Shown: positions 1 through 7,604 of the stretch, one piece after another
Layout: the number at the start of each line of letters is the position of its first letter
How positions within the stretch are numbered: position 1 is the stretch's first letter
From: Coptodactyla brooksi
Lineage: Eukaryota > Arthropoda > Insecta > Coleoptera > Scarabaeidae
Direction: 5' to 3'
DNA length: 23,663 bases
Assembly: GCA_033557675.1 (NCBI GenBank)
Contig: JAWQRM010000363.1
Coordinates: forward strand, 1-23,663
The notes under the pieces: model-generated
The model's database searches: none
What the model was told of the DNA's origin: nothing
What the model saw: only the letters and a program-made list of their open reading frames with translations
Translations under genes and position numbers: made by a program

Positions 1-204
1 TACTTAATACTCACTAATAAATCGCATTTAGGGAATTGGTGCGCATTGCCTCAAGGAATGCAAAAATGAGATTAAACATGGTAGACTCCTGTCACGTTCG
101 ATTCTATTGTTGTTATTTGTCCTAAGCATTACTTTTTTCTCTAGTATACTAAAATGCTGCTACATAATAATTTTAGTAATAGCAAAATGCGAGATGCGGT
201 TTAA

Positions 205-415
205 AAAGAATTTCAAAAGTGTAATAATACACAGCAATTTAGAATAAACCGAACACCCTGCATATTCGAAAACTGTTTCGAATTGTGAAGAGTTCGGTGT
301 CATGCAACCTATACTTGAAACATTTGTTTCTAAAGAGAACAACACCCGAGATTAAAAACGAAATACCTTCTTGCCCCGTAGGACTGTATATTTATCAATT
401 ATGCTTATTACTCAT
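205..415 (+). repeat. Dispersed repeat copy A
   Basis: This segment is nearly the same as 980-1215 (copy B) and as the reverse complement of 1247-1475 (copy C). Shared stretches include TTTCAAAAGTGTAATAATA, AATAAACCGAACACCCTGCA and CGAAATACCTTC, then a run up to TATCAATTATGCTTAT. Copy A lacks about 35 nt that copy B has between the AATAATA and TTTAGAATAAACC blocks (1000-1040). It continues past 415 into sequence not present in B or C, so A may preserve more of the 3' part of the element. Confidence 0.8.
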
Positions 416-478
416 GATTTTATGCAGATCACAAAAATTACTATTAATTACTCAGTCTAACGTGGCAGTCCACAAAGG

Positions 479-520
479 ACTTACAGACGGACGGACAGAC
501 GAACAGACCGACCAACCACC
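479..520 (+). repeat. GAC-rich imperfect tandem repeat
   Basis: A short run of GACG/GACA/GACC-type tetramers (as in GGACGGACAGACGAACAG) lies just downstream of repeat copy A. It is the only clearly tandem stretch in the left 1.6 kb and probably belongs to the tail of the same interspersed element. Confidence 0.6.
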
Positions 521-839
521 AAAATCGTGGACATGACATCTGACAACTTAAATCTTAAATTTAATTTTAAATCATTACATCTGACAACGTAGAAATTGTT
601 ATGCTTGCTATACTCATAGTGGCGGATAATTGGGGTCCAAATAGAGCGATTGAGCCAAACTTGTCTCATACGAAAGTTATTCCTTTTCAATCTACAGGGC
701 GTTAAAACTGAAAAAATATTTTCTATTTTTAACCATATTTTAAAAACCGCTCGTTGAATTTCGCTAGAAATTTGTACAGTTATGGTTTTCTATTAGAGAA
801 TCGAGAATTTCAGACTTATTTTATGCTAGAATGTACAGG

Positions 840-1612
840 GTGTCTGCTGCACCTTTTATGTCCACTTAAAATAACATAAAGTTTTTCACGTTTCCATAAA
901 AAGATACTAGAAGATGTACGTCGTACGTGGCTTTCTCTTACCTTACCCCTGGTTTGAATATAAAAAAAATTGTAAAAAAATTTCAAAAGTGTAATAATAT
1001 GTAGGATGTTCCATTTAAAAATCTGAAGTTGGGACAGTTTTTAGAATAAACCGAACACCCTGCATATTCGAAAACTGTTTCGAATTGTGAAGAGTTCGAT
1101 GTCATGCAACCTTTATTTGAAACATTTTTTTCTAAAGAGAGCAATACCCGAGATTAAAAACGAAATACCTTCCTGCCCCGTAGGACTGTATATTTATCAA
1201 TTATGCTTATAACTCACGAACTGTTATAGTTTTACTCTTATAATGCGAGTTATAAGCATAATTGATAAAAATACAATCCTACGGGGCAAGAAGGTATTTC
1301 GTTCTTAATCTCGGGTATTGCTTTCTTTAGAAAAAAATGTTTTAAATAAAGTTTGCATGACATCGAACTCTTTATACACAATTCGAAACAGTTTTCGAAT
1401 ATACACGGTGTTCGGTTTATTCTAAAAATTGTCAAACTTCAGACTTTTAAATGGAACATCTTGTATATTATTACACTTTTGAAATTTTTTTTACATTTTT
1501 TTTATATTCAAACCAGGAGTAAGGTAAGAGAAAGGCATGTACGATGTACATCTTCTAGTTTCTTTTTATGGAAACACGACCTTCCACTTTCATGTCAGGT
1601 GCTCTGCCATTG
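840..1612. repeat. Long inverted repeat (foldback)
   Basis: The left arm (about 840-1216) and right arm (about 1247-1612) are reverse complements over some 330-370 nt with scattered mismatches, separated by about 30 nt. Landmarks pair in order: GTTTCCATAAAAAG (892) with its complement near 1563-1576; the CTTACCTTAC region (938) with GTAAGGTAAG (1518); AATAAACCGAACACC (1045) with GGTGTTCGGTTTATT (1408); TATCAATTATGCTTATAACT (1195) with AGTTATAAGCATAATTGATA (1249). It is best read as two copies of one interspersed element inserted head to head or duplicated in inverse. It lies upstream of the first Khc-73 exon seen, probably inside an intron. Confidence 0.85.
1568..1612 (-). repeat. tRNA-like SINE head at foldback end
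   Basis: Read on the minus strand, the outer end of the right foldback arm contains GGCAGAGCACCTGACATGAA followed by GTGGAAGGTCGTG. This resembles a tRNA D-arm (box A, GGTAGAGCACC) followed by a box B-like GGTCG start. The same head occurs twice at 4531-4630. It suggests that the foldback family is a tRNA-derived SINE. Confidence 0.5.
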
Positions 1613-1674
1613 AAAACACACATTTTAACATATCGAGATGTAAAATATAGATAACTAAGTATCTTTTGTTTTAG

Positions 1675-4600
1675 AACTAGAATTGGGAACAGAATGTATC
1701 GCAGAAATGGAAAAGCAACAAACGATTTTGCAACATCCCTCGTCACTGGATAAAATAGACAGGTGGGACGATCTTTAACGTAATTAGTACAGGAAATAAA
1801 TGTACCTTTTGTTTTTTTAGGAAAAACCCAAAAACGTTTGCGTTCGATCATTGCTTTTATTCCGTCGATCCGCACAGGGAAGATTATGCATCGCAAGAAG
1901 TTGTATTTGAATGTTTAGGCAGAGACATCTTAGACAACGCGTTCCAAGGGTATAACGCGTGCATTTTTGCATACGGTCAAACGGGTAACTATAACCACCT
2001 TCTTAAACGTCCCATTTTTATCATTTTATTATCTGTAGGTTCGGGTAAATCCTATACCATGATGGGTACGCAAGAAAAAAACGGTATAATACCTCGTCTT
2101 TGTGATTCACTCTTTGATCTCATCTCTCAACAACAAAGTTCCGAACTTACGTACAAGGTGGAAGTAAGTTACATGGAGATTTACAACGAGAAAGTGCACG
2201 ACCTCCTGGATCCCAAAACGAACAAGCAGTCGTTGAAGGTCAGGGAGCATAACGTGTTGGGTCCTTACGTGGACGGACTGTCGCAGCTGGCTGTGACGTC
2301 CTTCAAGGACATCGAAACGCTAATGGCCGAAGGGAATAAATCCCGTACGGTGGCTTCTACGAACATGAACAGCGAATCGTCGCGATCCCACGCCGTATTC
2401 ACTGTTATCTTAACGCAAACGCTGACCGATTCGAAAACGGGAGTGTCGGGCGAGAAGCAAAGTCGATTGTCTCTGGTCGATCTGGCGGGATCGGAGAGGG
2501 CTGTGAAAACGGGAGCCGTCGGCGAACGGCTAAAGGAGGGCTCTAATATAAACAAGTCTCTAACAACGTTAGGTTTGGTTATTTCTAAATTGGCCGATCA
2601 GGCGACCTCCACGAAAAATCGGGACAAATTTGTGCCCTACCGCGACTCCGTTCTTACCTGGTTGTTGAAAGATAATTTGGGAGGAAATAGCAAAACCGTT
2701 ATGGTCGCTACAATATCTCCGGCCGCAGACAATTATGAAGAAACTCTATCTACTTTGAGGTACGCCGATAGAGCCAAGAGAATAGTGAACCACGCCGTTG
2801 TCAATGAAGATCCAAACGCCCGAATTATTAGGGAGCTACAGGAAGAGGTAGCCGCTTTGAAGGAAATGTTGAAACATGCTACGGTAATTTATTAAATTGT
2901 GACTGTTCTTGTGATATTTTGATTTAATTTTTACGGGGTATTCACCAAACCCAACACCCTCTGATTCTTATTAAACTTATTTAAAATTTCGATAAATCAA
3001 AATATCTCAAAAACATAAAATAATATACATAATTGAAAAGTGTGTAATTTTTTGTAATTTAATTTCGTGTAGGGTTCGCCAGTGGAAGACATTCAACGTG
3101 TTAACATCCATCAAAAACTAAGTGAGAGTGAGAAGCTTTATAAAGAGATGTCCCAAACGTGGGAAGAGAAGCTGATGAAGACGGAACGGATACAAAACGA
3201 ACGCCAGCAAACCCTCGAAAAGATGGGGATTAGCATTCAAGATTCGGGAATTAAGGTCGAGAAGAACAAGTTTTATTTGGTCAATTTGAACGCCGATCCG
3301 TCGTTAAACGAACTGCTGGTTTACTACTTAAAGGACAGGACCGTGGTTGGAGCCACCGGCCGCGGGGCGGAAGGGGAACCGGACATTCAATTATCGGGGC
3401 TCGGCATACAACCCGAGCATTGCGTGATAACAATCGAAGACGGATTAGTATTCATGGAGCCTTTCTCCAACGCACGGTCTTATATTAACGGATCGCAGGT
3501 GACCAGGAAAACGCAACTAAGGCACGGGGATCGTATTGTGTGGGGAAACCATCATTTCTTCAGAGTAAATTGTCCTAAATCAATCGGTAAGACGTTTATT
3601 TGCTTCAACAAAATTACTCTTCTAAACTTTTGAATTTGTCTTTTGGGATTTAGTTTCGACATCGGAACCGCAGACGCCGGCCCAAAACATCGACTACAAC
3701 TTCGCTCGCGACGAGCTGATGCTAAACGAATTGAGCAACGATCCGATTCAGGCAGCGATTTCCCGATTAGAGAAACAGCACGAAGAGGACAAGCAGGTCG
3801 CGCTGGAGAAACAGAGACAGGAGTACGAAAGGCAATTTCAACAGTTGCGGAACATCATGTCCCCGTCGACTCCGTACCCTCCGTACTCCTACGATCCGCT
3901 CAGGTTCGGGAAGAACACCCCGTGCACGCCAACGACACAGATGCGCGTCGAGAAGTGGGCGCAAGAGCGCGACGAAACGTTCCGGAGGAGCATCAACGAG
4001 TTAAAGTCGGGTATTTTGAAAGCGAACGCGTTGGTTCAGGAAGCGAACGTTCTCGCGGAAGAGATGGACTTGCACGCGAAATTTAGCGTTACCCTGCAGA
4101 TACCGCCGGCAAATCTTAGTCCTAATAGAAAGGTAATTTATTCGTTAACGATAAAATCTACGATTGTTACGGTTGTTTCTTTTTATAACTAGAAAGGGGC
4201 GTTTGTAAGTGAACCGGCAATATTACTGAAACGCGATAACTTCTCAAGTCAAATATGGAACATGGAGAAATTGGAAAATAAACTAATCGACATGCGGGAG
4301 ATGTACGATGAGCAAAAAGACAAAGATAACAGTCTTAAGGATTATTATAAATGTAACGACTTGTTCGAATCCCAAGAGAATCATAACCTTATAGGTGTAG
4401 CGAACGTATTTTTAGAGTGTCTTTTTGCCGATGTCGTTCTCGATTATCACACGCCTATTATTAGCCAACAAGGAGAAGTTGCCGGTAGGCTACAGGTAAG
4501 TTTATTAATTCAAATTATAATGAGTTTTATCTGCGATCTTCAGCTTTCATGGTAGGTGCTCTACCGCTCAGCTACCGAGGGTTTGTCTGCGGTAAAGCAC

Positions 4601-7571
4601 CCGTCATTGCAGAAGAAGGTCGCAGGTGAATTTATTTCATATCTTTTCGAAGCATCCACGGAAAAACAGCAATTTAAAATCACCTTGTAGGATAAGAACG
4701 GTATATTAATAATTGATTTAACGCAGGTGGAACTAAGTAGAATATCCGGGGTGTTGCCCCAAGACAGAGATGGCGAGGCGGCTTCGAACGCTTCGGACAG
4801 TAGCCGGGAAGAAGAGGAAGAGACGTTGGAATCGTCGGAAATTACCGTGCGCGTGCATATAAAACAAGCGTCCGGCCTGCCGTTATCCCTGTCGAATTTC
4901 GTTTTCTGCCAGTATTCGTTCTGGAACGATAGACAGTCGGAACCGATAGTATTACCGTTAGAGCCGGAATCTTATTCCGGTCAGTCCTTACGAGTCCAAA
5001 AGGATTCTATGACGTTCAAGTTCGATCACGTGAAGGAATTTACCGTGCCGACGACGGAGGAATTTTTGGAACATTGCACAGAAGGAGCGTTATCTATCGA
5101 AGTGTGGGGACATCGAAGCGCCGGATTTTCGCGCAGCAAACCCGGATGGGAAGTCGAACAGCTGACGGAGCAAAAACTAACGAAAGCGCGATCACTGGCC
5201 GATAGGTGGTCCGAATTAACTAGGAAAATTGAACTGTGGGTTGAAATACAAGAGTTAAATGACATCGGAGAGTACGTACCCGTAGAAGTGAATAACAAAG
5301 TAGACGTACATACGGGCGGCGTATACCAGTTGCGTCAAGGGCAACAACGTAGAATTCAAGTTAGAGTTAAGCCGGTCCAAAATTCAGGTACGTTGCCAAT
5401 AATTTGCCAAGCAATTTTAAAAATCGAAGTCGGCAGTATTACCGTGCGATCGCGTTTACAAAAGCCGCTCGATTCGTATCAGGAAGAAGATTTGACCGTA
5501 TTACGAGAGAAATGGATCGACGCTCTAAAACGAAGGAAAGATTATCTGGATCAACAAATAAAGAAATTGCTCGATAAACCGGATAAAACGGAGCAAGATA
5601 AAGAGAGGGAGCAGAGCTTAGTCGATCAGTGGATCAGCTTAACGGAAGAAAGAAACACGGTTCTCGTTCCGACGCCCGGATCGGGAATTCCCGGAGCGCC
5701 GGCGATAGGGAATCCGCCGGCCGGAATGGAACTGTACGTCCCGGTCTTATTCCTCGACTTAAACGCCGACGACCTAACGACGAATCAGTCGGGCGAAGCC
5801 GTCTCCACAACCGGGAAAAATTCTATCTTGTCCAAAGAAATGGGCAACATGTTTTATCCTTTACGTATACTGCAACATTTAGAAAAAGACGTCTGCGCCG
5901 TCACTTCGTGGGATTCCTCAATTCACGACAACGTCCATCTGAACAAGGTTACCGACGCGAACGATCGCGTGTACTTGATTCTAAGGACGACGATAAGATT
6001 GTCGCATCCCGCACCTATGGAATTGGTGCTCAGGAAGAGGCTAGCTTTAAACGTTTACAAGAGGCAGAGCATTACGGATCGCATAAAGAGGAGGATCGTT
6101 CGAACCGACGTTATAACCCACACGGGAGTTACGTACGAGTTGGTGTCCAATATACCGAAAGCTAGCGAAGAGCTCGAAGATAGAGAATCTTTAGCGCAAT
6201 TAGTTGCTTCTGGTGAAGATACTTCGTTAGAGGACGGAGAAACTTACATAGGTTAGTACGTATAGATCTAATCCACCGTAAAATCTCATCCGCGCATACA
6301 CAATAGGGCATGGGCACAAATTTCATAAATAGTTGAAATTGATTCCTTTCGTTATATGTATTTTAGTTTTTATTTAAGATTAAAATTCAAATTAACAAAA
6401 ACAAAAAGTTTCATATAATAACATTATCGCCCATTCCCTATTACTAAATATGGACTAGTTTTTGTTTACGGACTAGTTTTATGGATTGCTGTAATGGTTC
6501 TTGGATGAGATTTTCCAAACCTAATACGTAGGGTATTTTAATTTATGCAAGAACGTTTAAAGGGTGATCAAAAAAAAAATACTGCTGCTGTAAAAACCAC
6601 TTGTAAAACTGTACTCAACTGCAGTACTGTTATTAAATGTTGCATAAGTTAAGATTAACCTTGAATGTGTTAAAGAAGGACGTCAATATATAGTTGTACG
6701 TTAATTTGTAGAGAAATATACAAGAGGTGTTAGCGCGGTGGAAAGCATTCTATCGTTGGATAGGTTGCGACAAAGTGTCGCGGTAAAGGAACTCCTCCAA
6801 GCGAAAGGGCAGCCTCTAATGAGAAAAACGGCAAGCGTTCCGAACTTCTCGCACGTAAGCATATCACCCATCAGTTATTTCGGTTGTCGTTTTGTACGTC
6901 CGTGCTGTGATGTCACTATTTTTCTTTCGTTATTGCAATCCAGGCATTGGAGACTAAGAACGGGGTAAAAAAGTTTTCTATGTAAAATTTTGTGTATTTC
7001 CGAAGAGTCGGTCGGTTTGCAAATTGAAAAGGTAAAAATGCGTACGGAAATAATTAATTTTGCGTTTCTCGTGTACAGTTTATGAGGTTGGATATGAGCA
7101 CGGAATCACTGAACATATCACGGTCGGAGAGCGTCAACGAGCTTAATAGCGATATCCTAGGAAATACGACTCCGCTGCGCCCACGTACGGGGGGATTAGG
7201 TATGTATTTAAAAATGTTCGGAAATGAATTGGGACCGGTCGAATTTTAATATAGAATAGGTGAACCGTTTTAGATTAGGGATTTTAACCAGTTTTCTTCA
7301 ATTCCGAAGATAGTTTTTCAGCTTTTGAATATTTATCACACATAATATGTTGCTTAATTTTATTTCTTGCCTTGTATTTGTGTTATTTTTATTGGTACAC
7401 AACGATTCATCTTAGTTTGACTAATTTGTATTCTAAATTTTTCTGCAACCACAAGGCTCCATTCTTTCAGGTAAAATGGAGGCTTGCATACTAAGATTGT
7501 GACGTATACGTATATGTGTCGTTATAGTATTCAGGAATCTACAAATGCTATAATACGCATACGTGTATATC

Positions 7572-7604
<33 letters not shown>

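Larger units (their letters stand above)
1..1674. other. Repeat-rich left flank, probable Khc-73 intron
   Basis: No exon with kinesin similarity is visible before 1675, and the missing start (VAVRVRPF region) was not found on the plus strand. The stretch holds repeat copy A, the GAC-rich tract and the long foldback. Segments 1-204 and 545-839 are AT-rich without recognised content. Because the exon at 1675 opens mid-codon after TTTTGTTTTAG, this flank is most simply an intron. Confidence 0.6.

Noticed and set aside
1555..1896. A 113-codon minus-strand open frame
   Set aside because: It spans repeat, intron and two true Khc-73 exons on the other strand; no protein family is apparent.
3643..4086. 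Plus-strand open frame of 147 codons in another frame
   Set aside because: It is a frame shadow of Khc-73 exon 3654-4132, whose true frame reads NELSNDPIQAAISRLEKQ.
4531..4630. A functional tRNA gene
   Set aside because: Only D-arm and partial B-box-like segments are present. No acceptor stem or complete T-arm can be formed in either orientation.
7468..7482. Recursive splice (ratchet) site TTCTTTCAG/GTAAAA in the 1.2-kb intron
   Set aside because: The motif is present, but ratchet sites are known from introns of many kilobases; here it is probably chance.
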